A stretch of 35,269 nucleotides of DNA from Bacillota bacterium (GCA_023623185.1 JAMNXV010000059.1:1-35269); one strand, 5' to 3'. Counted from the first letter of the stretch, positions 1-9,622 are shown. Translations and numbers: made by a program. Notes: a model not told the origin generated them from the letters alone.

Positions 1-993
1 CACCCGCTCGCCGCCGACGTAGAGCATGCCCACGCCCTTGCCGCCGAACAGCGCCACGTCGGCCTCGGCCGCCTCGCCGGGGCCGTTGACGACGCAGCCC
101 ATCACCGCCACGTTCAGCGGCACATCGATGTGCTGCAGCCGCCGCTCCACCTCGTTGGCCACCCGCACCAGGTCGATCTGCACCCGGCCGCAGGAGGGGC
201 AGGAGATGATGTTGATCCCCCGGGTGCGCAGCCCCAGGGCCTTCAGGATCTCGTAACCCACCCGCACCTCTTCCACGCAGTCGGTGGAGAGCGAGACCCG
301 GATGGTGTCGCCGATGCCCTCGGCCAAGATGGCGCCGATGCCCACCGCCGACTTGATCGTGCCGGCAAACGGCGTGCCCGCCTCGGTGACACCCACGTGC
401 AGCGGGTAGTCCACCTTCGCGGACAGCTTCCGGTAGGCCTCGATCATCTGGTCCACCCGGGAGGACTTGATCGAGATCACGATGTCCTGGAAGTCCAGTT
501 CCTCCAGAATGGCCACGTGCTTCAGGGCCGACTCCACCATGCCGTCGGCCGTGGGGTAGCCGTATTTCTCCAGGAACTCGTCCTCCAGCGACCCCGCGTT
601 GACGCCGATGCGAATCGGCACCCCGCGGTCCTTGCAGGCCCGGACGACCTCCTCGATCTTCCACCGGGCGCCTATGTTGCCGGGGTTGATGCGCAGCTTG
701 TCGATGCCGGCCTCCAGCACCTTCAGGGCGATCCGGTAATCGAAGTGCACGTCGGCCACCAGCGGGATGACGCAGCCCTCCCGGATCTCCTTGAAGCGCT
801 CGGCGGCCTCCATCGTCGGCGCCGCCACCCGCACGATGTCACAGCCCGCCTCCTCCAGCGCGCGGATCTGCGCCAGGACCTCGGGCACGTTGCGCGTATC
901 GCACTTGGTCATGGACTGCACAGAGATGGGCGCGCCGCCGCCAATCTGCACGCGCCCTACCCGTACGGCCCTCGTCTTTCGCCGTTCCACCAT
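1..993 (-). CDS. ispG: 4-hydroxy-3-methylbut-2-en-1-yl diphosphate synthase (IspG/GcpE), 3' end cut by window
   Basis: Catalyses the penultimate step of the MEP isoprenoid pathway, reductive ring opening of methylerythritol cyclodiphosphate to HMBPP, using a 4Fe-4S cluster. I translated the open frame by hand: 331 codons are visible and the frame runs off the window edge, so perhaps 20-40 C-terminal residues are missing. Seen: N-terminal SVQSM and the TIM-barrel part, then the cluster ligands in SCPSCGR (CxxC) and [10 protein letters not shown] (third Cys). Start ATG at 993 has a purine-rich AGGAAG about 12 bases upstream; a GTG 9 bases earlier is an alternative. It is the last visible gene of the dxr-rseP-ispG run, so two MEP-pathway enzymes flank the RseP protease. 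Identity is secure. Confidence 0.97.
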   Translation of the reverse strand, partial: MVERRKTRAVRVGRVQIGGGAPISVQSMTKCDTRNVPEVLAQIRALEEAGCDIVRVAAPTMEAAERFKEIREGCVIPLVADVHFDYRIALKVLEAGIDKLRINPGNIGARWKIEEVVRACKDRGVPIRIGVNAGSLEDEFLEKYGYPTADGMVESALKHVAILEELDFQDIVISIKSSRVDQMIEAYRKLSAKVDYPLHVGVTEAGTPFAGTIKSAVGIGAILAEGIGDTIRVSLSTDCVEEVRVGYEILKALGLRTRGINIISCPSCGRVQIDLVRVANEVERRLQHIDVPLNVAVMGCVVNGPGEAAEADVALFGGKGVGMLYVGGERV

Positions 994-1021
994 TTCCCGC
1001 ACTTGCTTCCTTTCCAGGTCC

Positions 1022-1087
1022 GATTGACCTACTGCCCCAGGATCACGGCCCGCAGATTGACCTACTGCCCCAGGATCACGGCCCGCA
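1022..1087. repeat. Exact 33-bp tandem duplication at the rseP 3' end
   Basis: Bases 1022-1054 are repeated without mismatch at 1055-1087. The unit covers the last eight rseP codons (LRAVILGQ), the TAG stop and about six following bases, so a second in-frame copy of the same peptide tail and stop lies untranslated in the rseP-ispG spacer. Because 33 is a multiple of three and the stop is inside the unit, neither protein is altered; only the spacer is lengthened. Perfect identity suggests a recent event, or an assembly artefact. Confidence 0.95.
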
Positions 1088-2096
1088 GGTCGCCGTACGT
1101 CACCACCAGGATCAGCCCCATCAGCAGCAGGAAGCCGAAGAAGTGCACCATGTTGACCCGCTCCGGGTCCAGCTTGCGGCCCCGCACGGCCTCCACGGCC
1201 ATGAAGAGCAGGTGCGAGCCATCCAGGGCCGGAATGGGCAGCAAGTTGAACAGGCCGAGGTTGATCGACAGGAACGCGGTCAGCCACAGCAGGTTCGTCA
1301 GCCCTGCAGAGGCCTGCGTCGCGATCTCGCGGGTGATGCCCACCGGGCCGGAGAGCTGCACCTCCGTGCGGCCCGACACGGCTTCCAGCAGCGACTTGAC
1401 CCAGGTCCTGGAGTAGTCGTACGTGATCGACGGCCCCTGCGCCAGGGCCTTCCACAGCGAACCCGGTCGGGTGGCCTGCTGGACGCCGATCATCCAGCGG
1501 TCGTCCATCCAGACCGGCGTGACCACGGTGCTCATCACCTGGCCGCCCCGCTCAAAGCGGATCTCCAGCGGTGCCCCTTCCGACTTCCCGACGTGGGCCA
1601 GGATGTCGGACCAACCCTCTACCGGGTTCCCGGCGATGGTGAGCACCCGGTCGCCCGGCTGCAGGCCGCTCACCGCCGCCGGGCACGGCTGGCCGGCGCA
1701 GTCGGCCAGCACCTGGCCGAAGATCGGTTCGGTCACCGGCACCCCCTGCGCGTAGACAAACGCCGACAGCAGGAGGGAGGCCAGGAGAAAGTTCATGAAC
1801 GGCCCGGCGAAGATCGTCAGGGCCCGCGCGTAGATCGGCTTGCTGTTGAACCCCCTGGGGTCCTCCGGTTCGGTGGGATCCATACCCGCCATGCGGACGA
1901 AACCCCCGAGGGGAACCGCGCGCAGGTTGTACCGGGTCTCGCCCCGGTCAAACCCCAGGATCGGGGGGCCGAAACCCAGCGCAAACTCGTGCACGCGGAT
2001 GTCGAAGAACTTGGCCACCGCAAAGTGACCCAGTTCGTGCATGAAAATCATCAACCCGAAGACGGGTATTGCCCAAAGCCAGTCGATCAGGGTCAT
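1062..2096 (-). CDS. rseP: RseP/RasP family site-2 metalloprotease
   Basis: Membrane-embedded zinc protease that cuts transmembrane segments, in Firmicutes typically anti-sigma factors and leftover signal peptides. Seen: HELGH (H20, E21, H24) in the first transmembrane helix, a PDZ-like domain at about residues 120-195, and the second active-site motif [12 protein letters not shown] near residue 285. The 344 aa length is normal for the bacillal/clostridial form with one PDZ domain. The ATG overlaps the dxr stop codon by 4 bp (ATGA), so translation is probably coupled. Placement downstream of cdsA and dxr matches the cdsA-dxr-rasP order of Bacillus. The 3' end carries the 33-bp tandem duplication. 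Confidence 0.96.
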   Translation of the reverse strand: MTLIDWLWAIPVFGLMIFMHELGHFAVAKFFDIRVHEFALGFGPPILGFDRGETRYNLRAVPLGGFVRMAGMDPTEPEDPRGFNSKPIYARALTIFAGPFMNFLLASLLLSAFVYAQGVPVTEPIFGQVLADCAGQPCPAAVSGLQPGDRVLTIAGNPVEGWSDILAHVGKSEGAPLEIRFERGGQVMSTVVTPVWMDDRWMIGVQQATRPGSLWKALAQGPSITYDYSRTWVKSLLEAVSGRTEVQLSGPVGITREIATQASAGLTNLLWLTAFLSINLGLFNLLPIPALDGSHLLFMAVEAVRGRKLDPERVNMVHFFGFLLLMGLILVVTYGDLRAVILGQ

Positions 2097-3256
2097 GCCC
2101 TCACCACCTGTTTGCGCGCCACTGCCCGCGCCCAGCGGTCTGCGGCGATGATCGCCGCCAGGTCAGGCCGCTGAACCACGTCGTGGCGATCCATCACCCC
2201 GGAGACCACCTGGAAGATCCCCGTGAAGGGAATCTCGCCGGCCAGGAACCGCTCGACCGCCACCTCGTTGGCGGCGTTCAACACGGCCGGCATCGTCCCT
2301 CCCATTGTAACGGCCCTGCGCGCGTAGCTCAAGGAAGGAAAGGTCTCCTCGTCGGGCCGCTCGAACGTCAGCGACCCGACCGCGAATAGGTCCAGCGGCT
2401 CCACGAACCCCGGGCTGCGCTCGGGGTAACAGAGGGCATATTGAATGGGCAGGCGCATGTCGGTGGGGCCGAGCTGCGCGATCACGTTGCCGTCGCAGAA
2501 CTCCACCGCCGAGTGCAGAATCGATTCGGGGTGCACGATCACCTCGATCTTCTCCATGGGCACCCCGAAGAGCCAGTGCGCCTCGATCATCTCAAGGGCC
2601 TTGTTCATCAGCGTGGCGCTGTCGATGGTGATCTTGGCCCCCATCACCCAGCGCGGGTGGCGCAGGGCCTCCTCCCGCGTCACGCCCGACAGGTCCTTCC
2701 GCCCGCGGAACGGCCCGCCGGAGGCGGTGAGCAGGATCCGGCGCACCCACCCCGGGTCCGCGCCGGAAAGGGACTGGAAAATCGCCGAGTGCTCCGAATC
2801 CACCGGAATGAGGTTTACGCCGCGCGACCGGGCAGCCGTCATCACCAGCTCGCCGGCGGCCACGAGCGTCTCCTTGTTTGCGAGGGCGATATCCTTCCCG
2901 GCCTCGATGGCCGCGAGGGTGGGCTCCACCCCCATGGCCCCGACCACGGAGGTCAGGACCAGGTGACTCTCCGGGTGCGTGGCCGCCCGGAGCAGCCCCT
3001 CCTCGCCCCAGGTGATCTCTGGCCGGTAGTCGCCTGCCTCCGCCCGGAGAATGCCCTGCAGTGCGGCGGCCGCGTCCCGGTCCGCGACAGAGAGAAGGGC
3101 CGGCCGATGCCGGCAGGCCTGCTGGGCAAGGCGCTCCACCTGCCGGCCGGCAGCCAGGGCCACCACGCGAAAGCGGTCAGGGAGGTGATCGATCACGTCC
3201 AGCGCCTGGGTGCCAACGGAGCCGGTGGAGCCAAGGATCGCGATCCCTCTCTTCAT
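2093..3256 (-). CDS. dxr: 1-deoxy-D-xylulose 5-phosphate reductoisomerase
   Basis: First committed step of the MEP isoprenoid pathway: NADPH-dependent isomerisation and reduction of DXP to MEP, cytosolic, metal dependent. Seen: N-terminal NADPH loop GSTGSVG (residues 9-15), LANKETLV, the metal and substrate segment DSEHSAIFQ, the flexible-loop region ITIDSATLMNKALEMIEAH and HPESILHS. The 387 aa length is typical. ATG at 3256 follows AAGGAG about 12 bases upstream. It lies 28 bp after the YtvI-like gene and overlaps rseP by 4 bp. With ispG downstream it places two enzymes of the same pathway in this operon. Confidence 0.98.
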   Translation of the reverse strand: MKRGIAILGSTGSVGTQALDVIDHLPDRFRVVALAAGRQVERLAQQACRHRPALLSVADRDAAAALQGILRAEAGDYRPEITWGEEGLLRAATHPESHLVLTSVVGAMGVEPTLAAIEAGKDIALANKETLVAAGELVMTAARSRGVNLIPVDSEHSAIFQSLSGADPGWVRRILLTASGGPFRGRKDLSGVTREEALRHPRWVMGAKITIDSATLMNKALEMIEAHWLFGVPMEKIEVIVHPESILHSAVEFCDGNVIAQLGPTDMRLPIQYALCYPERSPGFVEPLDLFAVGSLTFERPDEETFPSLSYARRAVTMGGTMPAVLNAANEVAVERFLAGEIPFTGIFQVVSGVMDRHDVVQRPDLAAIIAADRWARAVARKQVVRA

Positions 3257-3284
3257 CTAAAGACAGAACTCCTTCGTGATGGTG

Positions 3285-4346
3285 TCAGCGCTTGCGGCCT
3301 TCGTCCGTGAAGATGGGCAGGAGCCCGGAGGTGATCATCGCCTTCAGCAGGATCGTGATCAGGGGGCCGAACAGCACGCCGAGGGCGCCGAAGAACTTGA
3401 TGCCCAGGTAGATCGCCAGAAGGACGGCCAGCGGGTGCAGCCCCACCTGATCGCCGACGACCTTCGACTCCAGCATCTGCCTGAGGGCGCTGACCGAGGC
3501 GTACACGATCAGCAGCTTCACCGCGAACCCCCAGCTGCCGGTGAAGGCCGAATAGAGGATCCACGGGACGTACAGGGCGCCGGGGCCAACGATGGGCAGC
3601 ACGTCCAGCAGGCCGACGGCCAGCCCGGCCAGCACCACGTAATTGGCCCCGATGATGGCGAAGCCGATGGTCGAGACCACGGCCGTCATCGTGATCAGCA
3701 TGGCCTGCGCCTTGGCCCACCCGATGGCGTTGTTCCAGACCTCCATCTTCACCTGGCGCAGCTGGTCCCGCCACTTGGCGGGAAACAGCGAAAGCAGAAA
3801 GAGGCCGATCTCCCGGCGATCGCGGGCCATGAAGAAGGTCGCAACGAAGGTGATGATGACGTTGATCAGGAAGCCCGGAACCGAGGTCACAAAGCCCAGA
3901 CGCCGCGCCAGGGCCTCCAGGTATCCTCCCAGGTTGGACTGCAGCTTGCTGAGGTTCTCGCTGATCTGCACCTGGATCGACTCCGGCAGGTTGCCGACCG
4001 CCTCCTCCAGGTAGACCAGGAGCTGCGAGGAGAGATCGAGCCCCGCCGCGTAGAGGTAGGGCAGGTTGCCGATCAGCGAGCGGATCTCGCCCACCAGGTA
4101 GGCGATGCCCACCGTGAACAGCGCGCCCATCACGCCCACCACGATGAGCAGCACGATGGCCACGGCCAGCGCCCGGGGCATCCGGGCCCGGCGCACCAGC
4201 CACGTCACGGGCGGATCCATCAACTCGGCGATAAGCCAGGCCAGCACAAACGGCAGCACCACGGGCAGACCATAGGTAAGCAGGGCCCACGCAACGATCA
4301 GAAAGGCCGCGAGACCCAGTACGGAGAACAGCCACGCCCGGTCCAT
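3285..4346 (-). CDS. AI-2E/YtvI-family integral membrane protein
   Basis: A 353 aa polytopic membrane protein of the AI-2E transporter (UPF0118) superfamily. The N-terminal portion (hydrophobic segments at residues 8-40 with FVLAWLIAELMDPP between them) and the length resemble YtvI, a sporulation-associated member. Several further helices follow at roughly 60-85, 155-180, 210-255 and 270-340, separated by the charged segment usual for this family. The start ATG has GGAGGTGA six bases upstream. It is inserted between cdsA and dxr, which are adjacent in Bacillus; the transported substrate, if any, is unknown. Family placement is firm, the YtvI assignment less so. Confidence 0.85.
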   Translation of the reverse strand: MDRAWLFSVLGLAAFLIVAWALLTYGLPVVLPFVLAWLIAELMDPPVTWLVRRARMPRALAVAIVLLIVVGVMGALFTVGIAYLVGEIRSLIGNLPYLYAAGLDLSSQLLVYLEEAVGNLPESIQVQISENLSKLQSNLGGYLEALARRLGFVTSVPGFLINVIITFVATFFMARDRREIGLFLLSLFPAKWRDQLRQVKMEVWNNAIGWAKAQAMLITMTAVVSTIGFAIIGANYVVLAGLAVGLLDVLPIVGPGALYVPWILYSAFTGSWGFAVKLLIVYASVSALRQMLESKVVGDQVGLHPLAVLLAIYLGIKFFGALGVLFGPLITILLKAMITSGLLPIFTDEGRKR

Positions 4347-4374
4347 CGGGGCTCACCTCCCCCACCATGCCGGG

Positions 4375-5184
4375 TTACGACACACCGTAGAGCAAGGTCG
4401 CTATATAGTAGACGAACGGCAGCACGAACAAGCTACTGTCAAACCGGTCGAGAACGCCGCCGTGCCCCGGAAGCAGCCGCCCGGCGTCCTTCACCCCGGC
4501 GGTCCGCTTCAGGGCCGACTCGGCCAGGTCGCCCACGGTGGCGATCAGGGCAATCGCCGCCCCGAGCGCCGCGCCCTGCCAGCGGGGCAGGGGAATGGCC
4601 GGGCCCCAGAGCAGGCCGGCGAGGGCCGCGCCGGCAATCCCGCCCAGCAGCCCTTCCACCGACTTCTGCGGGGATATCTTCGGGGCGAGCTGGTGCCGCC
4701 CCCACGTGATGCCCACGAAATAAGCCAGGGTGTCGGCGCCCCAGGTGCACAGGAAGGCCATTCCCGCCCACATAAGGCCGGCGTCCCACCCGGCGCCGCC
4801 GCCCAGCCGGCGAAGCAGCACGAGGTAGCTCAGAAGGCCGACGTAGAACACGCCCGCCAGCGTCAGCAGGCCGTCCATCGCCGAAAAGCCCTCCGGCCGG
4901 AAGACCGTCCAGGCGAGGATCGCCAGGGTCGCCAGCGCGGCGACGGCCCCCGCGTGCGCGCCGTGAGGCGGCAGCAGCCCCGCAGCGAGCACGATGGCCG
5001 CGGTGGCTGCGCCCCCCAGGGGCAGGGCGGGCCGATGGCCCATCGCCCGCATCAGCCGCGCATACTCGTAGAAGGCAATGAGGCCCATCCCCGCCACCAG
5101 CACGAGGAAGGGCCACTGCCCGACATAGAGAAGGCCCAGGAATACCGGTATACCCACGAGGCCCGTCAGAATACGAACGAGCAC
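4375..5184 (-). CDS. cdsA: Phosphatidate cytidylyltransferase (CDP-diglyceride synthase)
   Basis: Makes CDP-diacylglycerol from phosphatidate and CTP, feeding phosphatidylglycerol synthesis at the membrane. Multiple hydrophobic helices are visible, and the C-terminus holds the family signature: S-x-x-KR, KDAGRLLPGHGG, DRFD. I chose the GTG at 5184, giving the usual N-terminus (M)LVRILTGLVGIP, because AGGTGA stands just upstream. A frame-extending GTG at 5238 would overlap the uppS stop as GTGA but has no clear ribosome binding site and would add 18 polar residues not typical of the family. Lies in the uppS-cdsA-(ytvI-like)-dxr operon. Confidence 0.94.
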   Translation of the reverse strand: MLVRILTGLVGIPVFLGLLYVGQWPFLVLVAGMGLIAFYEYARLMRAMGHRPALPLGGAATAAIVLAAGLLPPHGAHAGAVAALATLAILAWTVFRPEGFSAMDGLLTLAGVFYVGLLSYLVLLRRLGGGAGWDAGLMWAGMAFLCTWGADTLAYFVGITWGRHQLAPKISPQKSVEGLLGGIAGAALAGLLWGPAIPLPRWQGAALGAAIALIATVGDLAESALKRTAGVKDAGRLLPGHGGVLDRFDSSLFVLPFVYYIATLLYGVS

Positions 5185-5234
5185 GACGTCACCTGCTTTA
5201 CTGCGGCCGCCGCGGTCCTCGGCCCCCTGCGGGC

Positions 5235-6005
5235 TCACACGGCGCCGAAGCGCCGCTCACGCCGGGCATAGTCCCGCAAGGCCTGTTCCAGATGCTCCCG
5301 CGTGAAGTCGGGCCAGTACACATCGGTCACCCAGATCTCGGCGTAGGCCGACTGCCACAAGAGGAAATTCGAGAGGCGCATCTCGCCGGCGGTTCGTATG
5401 ACCAGGTCCGGATCGGGCAGGTCGGCCGTATAGAGGTGCCGCCTCACGGCCGCGGCATCGATCGCCTCCGGCTCCAGTCCCCCGGCCTTCACCTCGGCCG
5501 CCAGGCTGCGGAAGGCGTCCACCAGCTCCGCCTGGCCGCCGTAGTTGACCGCGAGGTTGAGAATCAGCCGGTCGTTCTCCCGCGTCAGTGCCACTGCCCG
5601 TGCGATCTCCTGCTGCTGGGCTGCAGGCAGCTCGTGAATGCGCCCGATGGCGTTGATCCGCACGCCGTTCTTGTGCAGGGTCTCCGCCTCCAGCCTGCAG
5701 TACTCGAGCAGAAGGTTCATCAGCGTGTCGACCTCGTCCTTCGGGCGCTTCCAGTTCTCGGTCGAAAACGCATAGCACGTCAGGATCTTGATGCCCAGGT
5801 CGGGGGCGGCCTTCACCACCCCGCGCAGGGCCTCCACCCCGGCGCGGTGCCCCACTGTGCGGGGCAGCCCGCGCTGTGTCGCCCACCGCCCGTTGCCGTC
5901 CATAATGATGGCCACGTGGCGGGGAAGGTACGACTCCTCCCGCGGTGCCGTGTTCCGGGGCGCCGCCCGCTTCAGCCCAACGAGTTCGCGCAAGTCGTCC
6001 AACAC
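5235..6005 (-). CDS. uppS: Isoprenyl transferase (undecaprenyl diphosphate synthase family)
   Basis: Condenses IPP onto farnesyl diphosphate to build the cis-polyprenyl carrier used for peptidoglycan synthesis. Seen: catalytic loop IIMDGNGRWA (Asp36), CYAFSTENWKR, NLAVNYGG, and the C-terminal RTAGEMRLSNFLLWQSAYAE block. At 256 aa the length is normal. GTG at 6005 sits very close to its GGAGG; TTG at 6002 is equally possible. It follows the small 75 aa gene by 18 bp and precedes cdsA. It uses isoprenoid units made through dxr and ispG in the same cluster. Confidence 0.97.
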   Translation of the reverse strand: MLDDLRELVGLKRAAPRNTAPREESYLPRHVAIIMDGNGRWATQRGLPRTVGHRAGVEALRGVVKAAPDLGIKILTCYAFSTENWKRPKDEVDTLMNLLLEYCRLEAETLHKNGVRINAIGRIHELPAAQQQEIARAVALTRENDRLILNLAVNYGGQAELVDAFRSLAAEVKAGGLEPEAIDAAAVRRHLYTADLPDPDLVIRTAGEMRLSNFLLWQSAYAEIWVTDVYWPDFTREHLEQALRDYARRERRFGAV

Positions 6006-6023
6006 GCCCCTCCACGACCTCCC

Positions 6024-6251
6024 CTACCCCGCCGGCTGCTCCCGGCGCGCATATTCCCGGTGCGCCAGCACGAAGGCCAGTCCCGCAGGGGTCTCACGCT
6101 GCGCGACGACCCGCAGCTCGCCGATCCCGACCGGGCGGTTGGGAGGGGTGGTGACCGACCACGTGTAGGTCAGCCCGCGGCCCTGCAGAATCGCCTCTGC
6201 CTCCGTCCAGCGGAGGCCGACCAGATCCCACCGCCATGAACCGCCTTCCAC
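6024..6251 (-). CDS. Small protein between frr and uppS, PASTA-like N-terminal half
   Basis: A 75 aa gene that I do not recognise by name. Evidence that it is real: the GTG start lies 3 bp after the frr stop with a perfect GGAGGT six bases upstream (inside the frr 3' end), and it fills the frr-uppS gap almost exactly. The segment LVGLRWTEAEAILQGRGL resembles the start of a PASTA domain (V/LxGLxxxEAxxxLxxxGL), followed by a beta-rich half (GELRVVAQR...GLAFVLAH). No signal peptide or transmembrane helix is visible, so if PASTA-like it is cytosolic and not a peptidoglycan sensor. The function is unknown. Confidence 0.75.
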   Translation of the reverse strand: MEGGSWRWDLVGLRWTEAEAILQGRGLTYTWSVTTPPNRPVGIGELRVVAQRETPAGLAFVLAHREYARREQPAG

Positions 6252-6254
6252 CGG

Positions 6255-6812
6255 TCAGACCTCCATAATCTCCTTCTCTTTGGCGGCCATAATCTGATCG
6301 ACTTCCTTAATGTACTTATCCGTCAGCTTCTGGATCTCGTCCTGCGCCCGCTTGGACTCGTCCTCGGAGACCGCCTTTTCCTTCTCCATCTTCTTAATCT
6401 GGTCGTTCGCGTCCCGGCGGATGTTGCGGATGGCCACCCGCTGCTCCTCGGTCCGCTTGCCGACGACCTTCACCATCTCCCGGCGCCGTTCCTCGGTCAT
6501 GGGCGGGATGTTGAGGCGGATCACCTGACCGTCATTGGTGGGGTTCAGACCCAGATCGGAGGTGTTGATCGCTTTCTCGATTGCCTTGATCAGGGAGCGG
6601 TCCCAGGGCTTGATGACCAGCGTTCGGGGGTCGGGCACCTCGATCGTCGCGACGTTGTTCACCGGAACGGCCGAGCCGTACGCATCCACGCGCACCTTGT
6701 CGAGCAGCGCAGGCGTGGCGCGGTTGGCCCGCATGCCGGCCAGATCCTGGCGAAACACCTCGACCGCTTTCTTCATGCGCTCCTCTGCATCCCTAATGAT
6801 TTCCTTGGTCAC
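6255..6812 (-). CDS. frr: Ribosome recycling factor
   Basis: Splits post-termination ribosomes together with EF-G. The 185 aa protein has the standard length and features: [20 protein letters not shown], the conserved [20 protein letters not shown] segment, [23 protein letters not shown], and the long charged helical C-terminus. Start GTG at 6812 is 3 bp after the pyrH stop with a G-rich Shine-Dalgarno upstream, indicating coupled expression with pyrH. The position pyrH-frr-(75 aa)-uppS is the conserved bacterial order. Confidence 0.98.
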   Translation of the reverse strand: MTKEIIRDAEERMKKAVEVFRQDLAGMRANRATPALLDKVRVDAYGSAVPVNNVATIEVPDPRTLVIKPWDRSLIKAIEKAINTSDLGLNPTNDGQVIRLNIPPMTEERRREMVKVVGKRTEEQRVAIRNIRRDANDQIKKMEKEKAVSEDESKRAQDEIQKLTDKYIKEVDQIMAAKEKEIMEV

Positions 6813-6815
6813 TGG

Positions 6816-7580
<765 letters not shown>

Positions 7581-7662
7581 TCAAAAACCGTTTCTACGTC
7601 TTACAAAGCGTTTCCTCCAGCAACTGCCGTAATTCCTGGAGAACACGCCCTGTTGCTCAGAA

Positions 7663-7689
7663 GGCGGGAGGCCGCTTACGCCTCCCGCC
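7663..7689 (-). terminator. Hairpin between tsf and pyrH, weak terminator or attenuator
   Basis: A perfect 10-bp stem (GCCTCCCGCC at 7680-7689 pairing with 7663-7672, 7-base loop) begins 11 bases after the tsf stop. Only a short TTCT follows, so termination may be partial, allowing read-through into pyrH-frr-uppS. Confidence 0.5.
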
Positions 7690-7699
7690 TCATCCAGGC

Positions 7700-8614
7700 T
7701 TACTTCAGACCGGCCTGACGCATGACCTCTTCGCTGAAATCGTCCTGCCGCTTCTCGATGCCCTCGCCCTTCTCGTAGCGGACGAAGCGCTTCACGGTGA
7801 TCTCGCCGCCGACCTTCTCGGCGACCTCCTTCACCAGCTGGCCGACGGTCTTCTTGGCTTCCTTCACCCACTCCTGCTCCAGCAGGCAGACTTCCTGGTA
7901 GAACTTGTTCAGGCGGCCGGCGACCATCTTCTCCGCGATCTCGGGCTTCTTGCCCTCGTTGATGGCCTGGGCCTTCAGAATCTCCTTCTCGTGCTCGATC
8001 ACTTCAGCCGGCACGTCCTCGCGCTTCACGTACTGCGCCTTCATCGAGGCGATCTGCAGCGCCAGCTCGTGGCAGAGCGACTCCACCTCGGGGTTCTGCG
8101 CCAGCTCCGGGGTCGAGGTCTCCAGCTCGATGAGCACGCCCACCCGGCCCTCGCCGTGGATGTACGCGTGCACCCGGCCCGCGTCGGCCACCTCGTAGCG
8201 GGCGAAGCGGCGCACCTGGATGTTCTCGCCGATCTTGGCGACGGCCTCCTTCACGGTGTCGCCCAGGGTCTCCTGCAGCGCCTCCATCGACGCCGGCCTG
8301 GTCTTCAGGATGACCTCCGCCACGTGGTTGCAGAGGTTGATAAACTGCTCGCCCTTGGCCACGAAGTCGGTCTCGCAGTTCAGCTCGACCAGCACGCCGT
8401 GGCGGGCCCCGTCCTCCACGATGGCGTGGACCCGGCCGTCGGCGGCCACGCGGCCGGCCTTCTTCGCGGCAGAAGCCAGGCCCTTCTCCCGGAGCAGGTC
8501 CACGGCCTTGTCCAGGTCACCACCGGTCTCCACCAGCGCCTTCTTGCAGTCCATCATGCCGGCTCCGGTCCGGGCCCGCAGCTCTGCAACCATTTTTGCG
8601 GTAATCTCGGCCAT
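7700..8614 (-). CDS. tsf: Elongation factor Ts
   Basis: Nucleotide exchange factor for EF-Tu. The N-terminal UBA-like part ([24 protein letters not shown]) and the core block [12 protein letters not shown] are clear. At 304 aa it is a full-length form with two core subdomains; the C-terminus is rich in charged residues ([20 protein letters not shown]). ATG at 8614 gives the standard [10 protein letters not shown]-terminus with AGGGGG ten bases upstream; an in-frame TTG two codons earlier is less likely. It is separated from rpsB by an unusually long, structured 219-bp spacer. Confidence 0.97.
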   Translation of the reverse strand: MAEITAKMVAELRARTGAGMMDCKKALVETGGDLDKAVDLLREKGLASAAKKAGRVAADGRVHAIVEDGARHGVLVELNCETDFVAKGEQFINLCNHVAEVILKTRPASMEALQETLGDTVKEAVAKIGENIQVRRFARYEVADAGRVHAYIHGEGRVGVLIELETSTPELAQNPEVESLCHELALQIASMKAQYVKREDVPAEVIEHEKEILKAQAINEGKKPEIAEKMVAGRLNKFYQEVCLLEQEWVKEAKKTVGQLVKEVAEKVGGEITVKRFVRYEKGEGIEKRQDDFSEEVMRQAGLK

Positions 8615-8696
8615 GTTCAAAATACCCCCTGTTGGTTAGGTGCCCACCTCAGTGGAAAGGCGATCCCCAGTTTTTGGTTCGGACGGTCATGCTTGA

Positions 8697-8731
8697 ACGG
8701 GGGAAGCGGGCGGTCTGCACCCTCCCCCCGT
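8697..8731 (-). promoter_or_regulatory. Second hairpin in the rpsB-tsf spacer
   Basis: On the minus strand, ACGGGGGGAGGG (8731-8720) can pair with CCGCTTCCCCCGT (8709-8697) with one small bulge. No T-run follows, so it is not a classical terminator. It lies about 85 bases before the tsf start and could act as a processing or attenuation element; the function is inferred from position only. Confidence 0.35.
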
Positions 8732-8756
8732 GCATCGGCCTCCTATATCGCCAGAA

Positions 8757-8819
8757 GAGCGGGGCTCCGAGGCGTCGATCCCATCAATAGGGATAGGCTT
8801 CCTCGAGTCCGCCCCGCTC
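8757..8819 (-). promoter_or_regulatory. Long imperfect hairpin after rpsB
   Basis: Starting about 15 bases downstream of the rpsB stop, a 63-base region folds on itself: outer arms GAGCGGGGC (8819-8811) and GCCCCGCTC (8765-8757), a middle CTCGAGG/CCTCGG-type helix and inner arms around ATCCC/GGGAT. Only CTTCTGG follows, so it may be a leaky terminator setting the S2:EF-Ts ratio or an RNA-processing site. The pairing is visible; the role is inference. Confidence 0.45.
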
Positions 8820-8833
8820 ATGCTCCCGCGCTG

Positions 8834-9622
8834 TTACTCCACCTCGTCCTCGGCGTCGGCGTCGGCCTCGACATCCTCGGCCGCTTCGACGTCGTCGGCA
8901 GCCTCCGCCTCGTCCTCGTCGGCCATGACGGAAGCGTCCGCGCCCTGGCGGCCCTCGATCACGGCGTCTGCGATCTTGCTGGTCAGCAGCTTCACCGCGC
9001 GGATGGCATCGTCGTTGCCCGGAATGACGTAGTCGATCTCATCCGGGTCGCAGTTGGTGTCGACGATCGCGACGATCGGAATCCCCAGCTTGCGCAGCTC
9101 GGCCACCGCGATGCGCTCCCTGCGGGGATCGATGACGAAAGCCATGTCGGGCAGGCTCTTCATGCCCTTGATGCCGCCCAGGTTCTTCTCCAGCTTCTCC
9201 TTCTCGTGCTGGAGCTGCGCCTGCTCCTTCTTGGTCAGCTTGCTCCAGTACTCGGTGCTCTCGATCTCCTCCAGCTCGTTCAGGCGGGCGATGCGCTTCT
9301 TGATCGTCTGGAAGTTGGTCAGCATGCCGCCCAGCCAGCGCTGGTTGACGTAGAACATGCCGCAGCGCTCAGCCTCTTCCCGCACCGCGTCCTGGGCCTG
9401 CTTCTTGGTGCCGATGAAGAGGATCTTGCCGCCGTCCGCAGCCATCTGGCGCACGGCGTTGTAGGCCACCTCGACCATGCGCACGGTCTTCTGGAGATCG
9501 ATGATGTAGATGCCGTTCCGTTCGGTGAAGATGTACTCCTTCATCTTCGGGTTCCACCGGCGGGTCTGGTGACCGAAGTGGACACCCGCCTCGAGGAGCT
9601 GCTTCATCGTGATCACAGACAC
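8834..9622 (-). CDS. rpsB: 30S ribosomal protein S2
   Basis: Primary-binding-late protein of the 30S head/body junction. Seen: [50 protein letters not shown] and [25 protein letters not shown]. The start is GTG at 9622 ([10 protein letters not shown]), eight bases after GGAGGTGA; the open frame extends further upstream, but that part includes the leader between promoter and start. The 262 aa protein ends in an Asp/Glu/Ala-rich tail of about 30 residues (8834-8930), which is longer and more acidic than usual. A clear sigma-A promoter lies at 9741-9769. Confidence 0.98.
   Translation of the reverse strand: MSVITMKQLLEAGVHFGHQTRRWNPKMKEYIFTERNGIYIIDLQKTVRMVEVAYNAVRQMAADGGKILFIGTKKQAQDAVREEAERCGMFYVNQRWLGGMLTNFQTIKKRIARLNELEEIESTEYWSKLTKKEQAQLQHEKEKLEKNLGGIKGMKSLPDMAFVIDPRRERIAVAELRKLGIPIVAIVDTNCDPDEIDYVIPGNDDAIRAVKLLTSKIADAVIEGRQGADASVMADEDEAEAADDVEAAEDVEADADAEDEVE

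Noticed and set aside
3253-4368. 371-codon minus-strand frame overlapping the YtvI-like gene
   Set aside because: Same strand, shifted frame; it lacks the hydrophobic helices and the good ribosome binding site of the 353 aa gene, and is Gly/Arg/Pro-rich.
8834-8930. GTCGGC-like repeats at the rpsB 3' end as a DNA repeat element
   Set aside because: They encode the Asp/Glu/Ala-rich tail of S2; the repetition reflects codon use for low-complexity protein sequence.
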